Positions 24,196 to 35,100 of a DNA stretch of 64,000 nucleotides are shown here, piece after piece. This stretch comes from Azadirachta indica. Lineage: Eukaryota > Streptophyta > Magnoliopsida > Sapindales > Meliaceae. The position numbers were made by a program, and so were the translations under genes. The DNA lies in NCBI GenBank assembly GCA_022749755.1, contig CM040444.1:15958274-16022273 (forward strand). Direction: 5' to 3'. Each line of letters begins with the position of its first letter. The stretch's first letter is position 1. Below the pieces are notes generated by a model. That model had not been told where the DNA came from. It worked only from the letters and a program-made list of their open reading frames with translations, and made no database searches.

Positions 24196-25512
24196 AGTAA
24201 AAAATTGAAGAAGATGGCTATTTTGTAAATGAATAAATAAATTAGATTATTAGATAATCATCAATCAATATTTAAGATTATGTGTACTACTACTATTAGA
24301 ATGGCTATTTTGTTACTTAGCATATTTCAAATTTTATACTTCCTGTCAAGTAGAACTCTCTTCGGTTGTTTAGAGCTTTGCGTATGAATATTTGCATTTT
24401 TCGGAAACAATAAAATAAACCCAAAAATGGGGACCATTAAAAAAGGATATTGATTGTGTCAGCGTACCTGTCTGCTTTTATAATTAAATTTCGAATTAGA
24501 TTGACCAAATTAGATAACAGAAATTTAACTGCAAGTTATCGTGGCTGCCAGAGCATTTACTCTCTCTCCCTGATAAGGAAAATGAGGGGAAAAAAAAAAA
24601 AAAAGATGATCCAAGGAAAATAAAAAAGAAGGGAAAATTGCAAAAGAAGTAAACTTGGTTTTGGAGAAATGTTAACAAGGTATTTCCACGCGACAGTTTT
24701 TTTGGGTAGTCTCTAACCTAAATGTCACCTCATAGAATTAATACGGTGTTTCATGCAATAAAACGTTGCTATGTGGATGTTAACACAAAGAACAAAATAA
24801 TATGAACAGTATGCTTAATTCCCTCGTATACGAAGCTACCCCATACAGCGTCAAGTCAAACAGCATGTAGGAATAACACTAGAATTTTTTACTAGTAGTT
24901 TATCTTTCAATCATCAAGTGCCAAGATTTTTAACTAACGGAACTCTCTTTCAGAAAAGGCAGTATATTGCTGATTAATTAAATAGATAGCAGCAATTTTC
25001 TTTCTTATAAATCATATTGGGAAACTGTTATTAATTGTATAAATATCATCAGCACATAAAATTTTGACTTTTCCAAATAGAACCGAACAAAACTTTCTGC
25101 AGCCAACACGGTAATTTGTTTCTATATATTTGCAACACATTATAGTCTTACAAATGATATATATCAAGTACTTTCACATCATAAACTTAATAATTAACAC
25201 TAAAACTAATAAGACAGAAACAACATTAACACATCTTGGATCTCTGCGTAGTCACAGAATTGCCAAATTGTTGGCAGTTACATCACACAGACATTAACAC
25301 ATCTTCCACTCATTACGCATGCAAACTAGTATCAGCAAACAGCTGCCCTGAATTTTGAGTGCTTCAGTATATTGTGCACTCTTCGGTAAATTTATACCAT
25401 GTATCAACCAATTATGAGAATATAATACATACATGACATAAGTTCAGTAGAGATGGAGCATGATGCAATGAAAATAACTAGCTAAGACTCTCTCTCTTTA
25501 AATTAACATTAT
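24196..25512. other. Convergent intergenic region
   Basis: This separates the 3' ends of the plus-strand 529-aa gene and the minus-strand DUF247 gene. It presumably contains both polyadenylation regions. An A-rich run lies at about 24589-24604. No gene was recognised. Confidence 0.6.
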
Positions 25513-26880
25513 CTACTTATTATCTGAATTAGGAGGACGAACATACGAGTACGCTGCAAAGAAGGTCTGACTCGAGGTGAGTATCAAGAGCAAGAGGGCA
25601 GCACAGGCTGACATGAACGACCATGGAGAGTCAAAATACTTGTGCCTAAAGCTTGCCCACCTGACATGCCAATCATTCCAATAATATTCATTCACATCTT
25701 CAATCAACCTCGACAAGTAGCTCTTCCTTATATCAATTGCCACATCCTTTCCTACGTTACTGAAGAAACAAGCAATTTCATCATCAGTTCCAAAACAATT
25801 TTGAATAATTTTATGGTCACAAAGGAAGCCTGCATCACTAGGAGTATGAACAAGACAGCCCATGAAAGTCGCATAATGCGTGATGTACTTGTGGGAATTG
25901 GCATGACATTGTTCAAAAGCAACACAATTGAGGAGGAAAGAGCTGATGAAATCATCCATTGGTAAGGGTGGGATTCCAAGAACGCCATTACTGAATTTTA
26001 TGTCCAAGAAGCTGTCCGCGTCGTTTCTGGTCTTGAACCTAATTCCTGCTCTATGAAGCTTCTCAGCCGGCTGAATGAACCGAAGTAATTTATCCCTTGC
26101 GTCAGCTCTGAGTCTTTTTTGATTCGAAGGACAAAAACTCAGACGCACGAGATCAAGTAAATGTTTTCCATGGAAACTGTTGGCTCCATCTAGGACTTGA
26201 GGAGGTCTTTCTAGCATGTAGCTGAAAAATTTCAGAGCGAGACAGGCAAAGGATCTTCTTGAATTCAACACTAATATATCAAACAAAGTTTGGAGAACAA
26301 AGAAGGGAATTTGGTTTTCTAGCTTGAGAAGATCACGCATAAGAAAAGGAATAACCCAGTCCATCTTGAAAATGGGATCATCCGGATCTTTATCTACCAA
26401 TTCTGTAAATTTGCAAATCAGCTCAATAATAAAACACCCATCCAGCACCATCATCTCAACGAAGTCCTGGCCGCTAAGCTTGTTGGTCTGATCTGAATAA
26501 CACTCTCTTATATTCATCTCCAACGAGGCTACGGTTTGGAAACAGTGGCTGATAATAGTACCATCGTCTTCCTTTCGCGTAAGAAGAGCGCCGAGAAATC
26601 GCCATTTATGCTCTTGAATCATGCGGAGATGTTCTTGTCCATGGTGGTAAGGGCCGATAGAGACTATGCGAGGTTTGTAAGCCTTCGCATTGATCTCGAC
26701 AAGGCTCTCAGGAACTCTGAATATGCAACAAGCGTTGCTACCGGCTGTCTCGCTCAACAATGTTGGCATCTTGCCGATCTTTCTTTGCATTCCTCTCAGC
26801 CAATTCTGCGAGTCTGCCTCTGCTGCGATTGGCCCGACATCATAGTTCCCGTTCCTGCCGCGATTCAAGTTTCTTTCCAT
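25513..26880 (-). CDS. DUF247 (UPF0481) plant membrane protein
   Basis: This intronless gene encodes 455 aa. DUF247 motifs are seen in order: CCIFRVPESLVEIN at about 51-64, YKPRIVSIGPYHHGQEHL at about 68-85, VEMMVLDGCFIIELI at about 141-155, and LLKLENQIPFFVLQTLFD at about 184-201. A C-terminal hydrophobic segment lies at about 421-443 (FMSACAALLLLILTSSQTFF) and is the usual single membrane anchor. I chose the ATG at 26880. The frame stays open upstream to about 26973, but that extension has no ATG and covers the TATA-like TATATATATGTATATATAAG block at about 26938-26957, so it is probably promoter. The family is large and mostly of unknown function; in grasses two members are self-incompatibility determinants. 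That role cannot be assumed here. Confidence 0.92.
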   Translation of the reverse strand: MERNLNRGRNGNYDVGPIAAEADSQNWLRGMQRKIGKMPTLLSETAGSNACCIFRVPESLVEINAKAYKPRIVSIGPYHHGQEHLRMIQEHKWRFLGALLTRKEDDGTIISHCFQTVASLEMNIRECYSDQTNKLSGQDFVEMMVLDGCFIIELICKFTELVDKDPDDPIFKMDWVIPFLMRDLLKLENQIPFFVLQTLFDILVLNSRRSFACLALKFFSYMLERPPQVLDGANSFHGKHLLDLVRLSFCPSNQKRLRADARDKLLRFIQPAEKLHRAGIRFKTRNDADSFLDIKFSNGVLGIPPLPMDDFISSFLLNCVAFEQCHANSHKYITHYATFMGCLVHTPSDAGFLCDHKIIQNCFGTDDEIACFFSNVGKDVAIDIRKSYLSRLIEDVNEYYWNDWHVRWASFRHKYFDSPWSFMSACAALLLLILTSSQTFFAAYSYVRPPNSDNK

Positions 26881-27906
26881 GAGTACTGGTAGGTTGAATT
26901 TGGATTGCTGATGCTTGAATTCAGTTTTACTCGAGCTTATATATACATATATATATAGAAATATATTAGACAAATATTGCTCATCATGGCCGCCAGGTGG
27001 TTTCTAGGAACAAGAGGGGCTAGTGGCCGCACATTTTTATGGATTAGAAAACAAGGGTTGGTCGTAGTTTTTTTTTTTTTTAAATTTTTTTAACATCAAT
27101 TATCACATAAATCAACGTCAAAATAATTGCTATTCATCTCACCAAATTTGACTATTAATTTTATACAAGTTACTTATATATAACAAAAGTAATAATTGGA
27201 AGAGATGTTAATGAATAATGATAATACTAATGAATAGCAAGTGATGAATTATTACAAAATTGAAAAATAAAAATTAATCAGTAAATTTATGAAAATAAAA
27301 ATATTGTCCGTAGACCTTCCACATATATTATTAGGTTTACTGGTTCAAAATATACCCACCCACCACTAGTGATCCCATTAAAAAACTTCGAAGAAAATTA
27401 CATGCAACTTCAGACTCGCTACCATGAAAATGCCCCAGAGTTTCATGCATTTTTGAGTCGAGTCATTAAATTATTTTAGTAGGTAAAGAATTTAATAAAA
27501 AAATTAAAATAATAAATGACATATCCAAAATACTTAACCTAAGATATTTAATTAAGTCTATCATTTTCTTTAAGCTTTAAATTATCTACGCCATCCATGA
27601 CGCCAACGACCATTGACTGTCCGAGTCAATTTATTTTGTCTATAGTCGGACAATTATTGCTGCCATTTTCCAAGGGGTCCCAAAGAAAAAGAAAAATAAT
27701 GCTGCCTTGTCTGTTTTCTAGCCTGCTTCATTCTTCGGTAAATCGAAACATTTAGACTTCAAAAACCCGACAACTGTTCATATGTGATCTTATGAGCTAC
27801 CAGTACTCGGAAGCCTTTTCAGAATTGGTATAGGTATCTCCAATTTTTTAATGGAATGGACCCATGCAAGAAATATTGACCGCATATTGAAAACTAAAAA
27901 TAAAAA
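26881..27906. other. Intergenic DNA upstream of the DUF247 gene
   Basis: It contains the DUF247 promoter (TATA-like run at about 26938-26957) and otherwise AT-rich DNA without a recognisable gene. Confidence 0.55.
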
Positions 27907-29085
27907 GGATTTTTAACACGTACCTCCCTAAGATTTAAAATTTTAACACTTAAATGAACGTTTAAGAAAAAATACACTCACCTCCCCTAAATCATTAGTT
28001 GACTATCCAATTTTATTTATATAACTTTAATACCCTTAATTTCAAAGTAAAGTATAAAAAATTTAATTTATATGTAATCAAAAATAATTTTAATTTATAT
28101 TTATATTTATTTAAAAATTATAAATTTAATTAATGACAATTTAATTTGTGATTTTAGTTTACGTATATTTAATATTTATTGAAATTAAAAATTTAATTAA
28201 TGATAATTTAATTTGATAATTTTAATTTACATTTATTTAATATTTACTCAAAATAGAAATTAAATTTTTATTCATATATCATACTTATCCAAATCTCAAA
28301 TCTTAATATGCAAAGCAGTCGCCTTTCTTACTTTCCTCTTTTGTAAATTCTCTAGTAATAAATTATATTTTTTTTTATTTCACTAAATAATTTCATAGGT
28401 TTATCAATCTCACTCTTCTTACAAATACACTTTAATACAAGATCTATGTCATATATATTCATATTAAATCCACACTTCAATATTAATCTTATGACTCGTA
28501 AAGCAAATGTAAACTTTTGGGTTTACACAAAAAATTTGATGAAATTACGCGATGACGGAAAATTAGAAAAATATCAACATGATTAAATTGTTAATTTTAA
28601 ATATCATTAAATAAATTTTTAATTTACATAAATATTAAATGAATATAAATTATAATTGTCATTAATCAAAATTTTAATTATTTTAATTTTTTGAACGTCA
28701 AATAAATTAAAATTGAGTTTCTTAAACTTTATTTTGAAGCAATTAAGGATATTATAATCATTTTAAGTGAAAATACATGGTCAATTGACAGTTCAAGGGA
28801 AGTAAGTGTGTCTTTTCTTAAAATTTTCATTTAAGTATTAAAATCACAAATTAAATTATCATTAATTAAATTTTTAATTTTTAAATATAAATATAAATTA
28901 AAATTATTTTTGATTACATACAAATTAAATTTCTTATACTTTAGTTTGAAATTAAAGGTATTATAGTCATATAAATAAAATTGAATGGTCAACTAACGGT
29001 CTGAAGAGGTAAGTGTGCCTTTTCTTAAACGTTTCATTTAAGTGTTAAAATTTCAAACCTCAGAGGAGGCATGTGTTAAAACCCC
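27907..29085. mobile_element. Long-inverted-repeat (foldback/MULE-like) non-autonomous element
   Basis: About 240 bases at the left end (27907-28150) are a close inverted copy of the right end (about 28845-29085). Landmarks are TTTAACACTTAAATGAACG on the left against CGTTTCATTTAAGTGTTAAA on the right. The termini read GGATTTTTAACAC and GTGTTAAAACCCC. Outside them stands a 10-base direct repeat, AAAATAAAAA (27897-27906 and 29086-29095), which could be a target-site duplication although it is low complexity. A further copy of the right-end sequence lies inside, at about 28714-28843. No open frame of note is present, so it would need a transposase from elsewhere. Confidence 0.75.
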
Positions 29086-32000
29086 AAAATAAAAAAGGTT
29101 TGTTTATATTTTATGCTTCTCTGAATCTATTCGAAATTGAAGTCTTCATTTCCATGTGCAACGAGTTATGCCAACTGCTCTTTACTTGGACTAATTGATG
29201 CTTTTGTCCTTCCAACTTCAACAGAAATTAGGGGTTCAATATTTCTTAAGTGTAAACAAGAGAACTTTTTTTTTTTTTTTTTCCGGAAAGATGGTGAGAG
29301 CAGCTCAAATTATATGCAAAACTTAAGATAGTGTCAAAATAAAGTTAATTAAAACTCTTAATTTACAATAAATTTTAAGAGGTGGTGTTAGATTAGATTT
29401 AGTTAAAACTCTTAATTTTTGATAAATGTTTAGAGGTATTTCAAATTATGGGTGAATTTTTTTAACAGTATCATATTACATTTAATTAAAACTTTATTTT
29501 TAACATAATATTAATAAATTATGTATATAATTCGTAATATTAAAAAATTACTTAAAAAAAGAAAAAAGAAAAAAGAAAATAGGGAGGCGTAACAAGCCAC
29601 AAAGTTTCCAATACAGCCATCTAAGAGTGGCCACTAGTTGAGGGATACATATACATAGCAAAGCAACAGCAAGGGTTGAGGATGTGCTTGACCCAAGGCC
29701 TAGCTGCGAAGTTTACAAACGGACTCGTCTCAAGATTGGCGATAAGTTAAAGCCCACCTCAGAGTTCATGTGGGCAAGGGTAAGCCCAATACTCTCCCGT
29801 AAAAATGGTAAATTCTGAGGGCCATAAATATTTCTAATCCATTCCAAAGTATAAAATAATAGGTATATATATATTTTTTCTTTTAAAATACCTTTATAGC
29901 AATAGTTAAAATATTAATGAAATGTCACAATGTGACTTTTGTAACGCACCCAAAAATTTTTAGGAAATCTCCTTATGCATCATATGTCTACAGTTAGGAT
30001 TGTTTATTTTTGTTGATTAAAATATAAATATAATTATTTAAATTTAAAAGTTAATTATTTTTTAATTTATATCTAAATATAATTAAATTAAAAATTTTGA
30101 TTTAAATCTGAATAAAATAAAATATCTAAAAAATTTAATATTTTTTATTTTTTAAAAAATATCACTATTTTATTAATTTATTTACCTAATAAAATTAAAC
30201 CTCTATTTAACTATTTTTTTACATATTGAGTTCTCTCTATTTGACTTCTAAATCTTACTTATTTTACACTTTAATTATTATAATAAATTTATATATTTAT
30301 ATAATTACAACTATATTATAATATAATTTATTATTTTTATTTAATTTTTACTAATTTTTAGATATTTTTAAATAAAAAATAAACATATCATTCATTCAGA
30401 TTTACATTTTAGTTAGATATATATTTGAGTTATGTTCAAAATTAAAAAAAAAGAAATATTTTAATTAAAAAGAATTTTACTTACATAAAGCAGGAAGTCA
30501 CGCTAATTTTCACTTGTCAAAAGCGTGAGTTTGTTTACTGCCTGTTTAAAAACAACACGTCATAATAATTATTAAGTATATTATTAAATTCAAAAAAAAA
30601 CTTGTACTTAATTTTCTCCATTGTAGAATATATTTCTTTTATCATAATTTATAAGATATTTAATGTACTTTTCTTTGTTACAATCAAATTTTTTTTTTAA
30701 TGTAACAAAAAAAAAAAAATTTTTCTGAAACCAGTATTAAGTAAGAGTACTCCTAGTCCTTGCCGCTTTCGGTAAAGGCACAGCGAATCTATTTTCGGAA
30801 CCTGTGCCTTCTGGTGCGGAATGATACTACTTTCAAACGCAGATATCTTAGAAAAGTCCGCAGAATTATAACTACAATGTTTGTAAGGTAGGATTTTGTT
30901 ACTCTTATATTTTAATTTTCATGTTAGAATTGAAGTTAAAATTTTTAATAAGCATTATTTTTTTTTAATTGTATGTCAATAGTTTCAAATTTTGTATTAA
31001 CATCTGGAATGTTATATGTATATTTACGTTAACCAATCTTTTGTAATATTTGTTATCTGTATTTGGATAATAAGCTGTCTTTTACTACAAATTACAAAAT
31101 TTTGCTTTATCTAGCAATAAATGTTGATCGGGATTTTAGTGAAATCTAATATTCAACCATTTCAAAATCGAAATCATTTTCACTCTTGTTATTTTTTTAA
31201 GTGAAATTTGCAACGGGGTAAAGGAACTTTTATTTACAGATAATATCCAATCTTTTTAAAGACCTTTCATATATAGTAAATTATCCTAACAATTACTCTC
31301 AATTATCTTTTAAATAACTATCTCTTCTATCCTTTCCTTTTTAAAATTCAAAATATAATTTCTTTATAATAATTTTTTTTTTAAAATACTCTAATTCATA
31401 TTTAAGATACAAAATTGAGCGGTTGATAATTTTTTTTTTTTTAAGTATTAGTAGATAGGTCTTGAGTATTGGTAAAATAATAAACAAAGACAATTTATGG
31501 ACATAAAAGCACATATAAGTCATCAAGTGATCGATTTATCTTATACCAATTTTAAAACTAGAAATTTTTTTTTTAATTTTAATTAGGTTGCGTTGGGTTT
31601 AGGAATGAGGATACATAAATAACGTGAAAGAAGAAACCATAGTAATGATTAATATCGGAAATTATTGGAAATTTATTTGTTATAAATGATTAAAATATAT
31701 CTTATTTGTTATTTTTTTAAAATTCAGTTACCTATCCGTTATTTTCCCCTTCACATTTATCGTGCAGGTAGATAAAAATTTGACGGAGTGCCTGGCGAGA
31801 AAAGCTATAACAGTAAAAAGCATGAAAATCTAGTGACGTAGGTAGGCGATCTCGTGATGATTCTTGTCAGCACCTGTCAGTCGTCACGTACTTAGCGCCG
31901 CGTGCTCTCAAGATAATTTATCAGAGAGAGATCCCCAAGAGAGTGAGACACAGATTTCTTTCTTGTTTCAAAGCTACGCTAAGAGATCAACAATATGCCA

Positions 32001-32187
32001 GGTAAACTTGGGCCCCTCGTTTGCTTACATATTCAATGCAGACTGGCCCGCATCACTCACGTTTCACTGCTACTTCTTCACTCTTCAGTTCCAGTTCTCG
32101 TTGAAAAACCAGAAAGCTAGAGCTTTTTCTGTTCTTTTTTTTGTGTTTGGTTTGACTTTCTTTTGTGGGGTATTTCTCATTTTAGCT
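29086..32187. other. Repeat-rich intergenic DNA upstream of the GH95 genes
   Basis: This contains an imperfect tandem repeat at about 29345-29450 (AAAACTCTTAATTT twice), a MITE copy at about 29998-30470, a perfect short hairpin at 30775-30810, and several poly-T runs. The last 300 bases are T-rich and presumably the promoter and 5' UTR of the first GH95 gene. The frame of that gene stays open upstream to about 31864 but without any ATG. No other gene was recognised. Confidence 0.55.
29998..30470. mobile_element. MITE-like element, family copy 2
   Basis: It begins AGGATTGTTTATTTTTGTTG and is alignable along most of its length with the element at about 17046-17705. Shared blocks include TTAATTATTATAATAAATTT and AATAAAAAATAAACATATCA. 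It is shorter than copy 1 by internal deletions. It has no coding capacity. Confidence 0.65.
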
Positions 32188-35100
32188 ATGGAGGAAGATG
32201 GAGATTGGGTTTTGGTGCGGCGAGCCACAGAGAAAGACTTGTGGAACCCGAGTAGTGGGGATGGAGGAGAGAGTTCTAAGCCATTGAAGGTTACGTTTAG
32301 TGGGCCAGCCGATTACTGGACGGATGCGATTCCGATCGGTAATGGGAGGCTTGGAGCTATGGTGTGGGGTGGCGTTGCATCTGAGATTCTCCAGCTTAAT
32401 GGTAAAAAGTCTACCCTTTTTGGCGTTGTATCGTTGAAAACGGAAAAAGGTTTTAGGCCAAAAAAACTTTATTAGTTTTCTCATGATTCTGTCTTTTTTG
32501 TTAGTGAAGTAATTCAAGTAAAATTTGAGATTGACCTATGTAAGTTGCTTCATATGCTTGGATTCGTTTCATTTGAATGTGATATTTTGTAATGGTATCT
32601 GATAATTGTTGTAGGCATGCTTGCTCAAGATGGATTAGCGTGTAGCTTCTGTGTGATCTCTTAAATGACTATTTAGTTAGCATAATGAATAAATTCTAGC
32701 ACAATGAGGACATGTTTTGTAAATTTCGCCAAAATGAAAATTTTTTTCCTTGGGTTGTAAAAGTGGTAAAAATTTTTATATCCAAATTGCGGCGTCCTTT
32801 ATATTCTTTGAATATTGTTGCAACTAGATGTAGGATAAGTGAAATAAATTAGAATATCAAATGGAATTGTAGCTCCTTGAAATATTTGCTCTGTTGCAAT
32901 AGGTTTTGTTTTGTATGAAAAGTGATCATTTTCCAATCACATTCTCCTGTGTCTTATATTGAGGTTTCAATTTGTTTGCAGAGGATACTCTCTGGACTGG
33001 AACTCCAGGGAACTATACCAACCCTAAAGCTCCAGAGGCACTAGTAGAAGTCAGAAAACTTGTTGATAATGGCAGGTATGCTGAAGCCACTGAAGCAGCA
33101 GTCAAGTTGACAGACAGTCCTTCTCAGGTATGTTACTCAGTGAGCTAAATAATTCTTATTAACAGGCGCATGCTGACAAGTGGAGTTTCACTATCTGGTT
33201 GAAGGCTGTTCCAGTGAAAGATCACAAGTATTTCATCACAAAACCATTAAAGTGGTTGTAAATTTCCACTTCATCAACTACTTTGTAAAAGATACGCAGT
33301 CATGTTAGTATATTTCATCTTGTGAATGGAGGTCATGAAAACTAAATGAGAGGTTAGGATCCGACAATTCCATCACTTCTACCTAGGAAGTTTGTCATAT
33401 TTAGGATGATTTGGTATTTTAGCCAAAAAGTTAAACAGTTGAACCTATTTTTGATAAGGGTGACCCAAGAGGTTCCTTAATCAGATCATGGTCCTTCAAC
33501 AGCACCTCTATATTAGTTTAGATCCATCCTTTGCTTATCATACAATCTGTTCCTAACCTGATCAACTTCAGTGCTCTTAAAGCCACGACAAGGCTTAGAC
33601 ATAATTGTAAAGGTTGGACATACAAGTGACTCAAGGTGTTAATTTTGACAGCAAAGTTATAATTCTGAAGATTGGACGTACAAGTAACTCAAGGTGTTAA
33701 TTTTGACAGCAAAATTGGTGGTATTGCTTGTGCATCTTCTGTTTGGTAGCTGCAATTTGTTGGTTTTCTATTATTCTCAGATGAAATTCTTGAACTTCTT
33801 GAATATGAAAATAAATTCACTCTTCCGTAAATATTCAACCATATCCTGATAATTTTTCTTCTGATTATGAAGGTTTACCAACTTCTAGGTGATATCAAGC
33901 TAGAATTTGATGATTCCCATCTTAAATATGCAAAGGAGACTTATCGCAGGGAGTTAGACTTAGACACTGCTACAGCTAGAGTTAGTTATTCAGTGGGTGA
34001 TGTCAGGTATACCAGGGAACATTTTGCTTCCAATCCCAATCAAGTGATTGTGACAAAGATTACTGGAAGCAAACCAGGTTCTTTGTCATTTGCAGTGGTG
34101 CTAGATAGCAAGTTACATCATCATTCACAAGTAAATGCCAAAAACCAGATAATTATGCAAGGAAGCTGTCCTGGTAAAAGGATCGCTCCCAAAGTGATGG
34201 TGAATGACAATCCAAAGGGTATTCAGTTTACTGCAGTTCTTGATATACAGATCAGTGATGGCAGGGGCAGCATACAATCTTTGGATGACAAGAAGTTAAA
34301 GGTTGAAGGTTGTGATTGGGCTGTGTTGCTTTTGGTGGCTTCTTCTTCATTTGATGGTCCATTCACTAAGCCTTCAGATTCTAAGAAGGATCCTACATCA
34401 GAGTCGCTGAATGCATTGAAGTCAATACAAAATTTGTCATATTCTGATCTTTATGCCCGCCATTTGGATGACTATCAAAGTCTTTTTCATCGTGTCTCAC
34501 TGCAGCTTTCAAAAAGCTCCAAGAACATACGTGCAGATGGTTCTTTGAAGAGAGAAAATCATGCACCCAGTAAATTAAGTGAAGATGATACAGTTTCAAC
34601 TGCAGAGAGGATAAAATCCTTTCAGACTGATGAAGATCCAGCCTTGGTGGAGCTTTTATTTCAGTTTGGTCGATATTTGCTGATTTCTTGTTCAAGGCCT
34701 GGAACTCAAGCAGCCAACCTGCAGGGTATATGGAACAAAGATGTTGAGCCACCATGGGAGTATGTTCTGCATTCTCTTCTCTTTCCCTTTACTGTCACTA
34801 ATCTTTCTTACCTAAGCTTTCTGTTGGATATTAAAGTTGGTGTTTGCCTTATCCTTATCTTTCTAGACTAAACTGTTTCCTGTCTTTGTAACTTATTTGA
34901 TACGGAGACTCTACATACAATTTTATGTTTATGATATTAAGTTGGGGACTTTGATTTTTTTCTCCCTTCAGAGTATTTCACTAAGGATCTTTAGATGTTT
35001 GTAGGCTGTGATTTTCTAAAACAAAGGATTATCTGGTATTGGGTGTTATAGGAAGTTTGGATTTCTGGAGGGATATGGGAGAGAATGAAAGATAATACAG

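Noticed and set aside
26881..26973. N-terminal extension of the DUF247 frame
   Set aside because: It has no ATG and covers the TATA-like promoter block, so the ATG at 26880 was used.
29560..29800. Non-AT-rich island that might be a gene fragment or tRNA
   Set aside because: No frame resembles a known protein, and no cloverleaf with the conserved T-arm could be seen.
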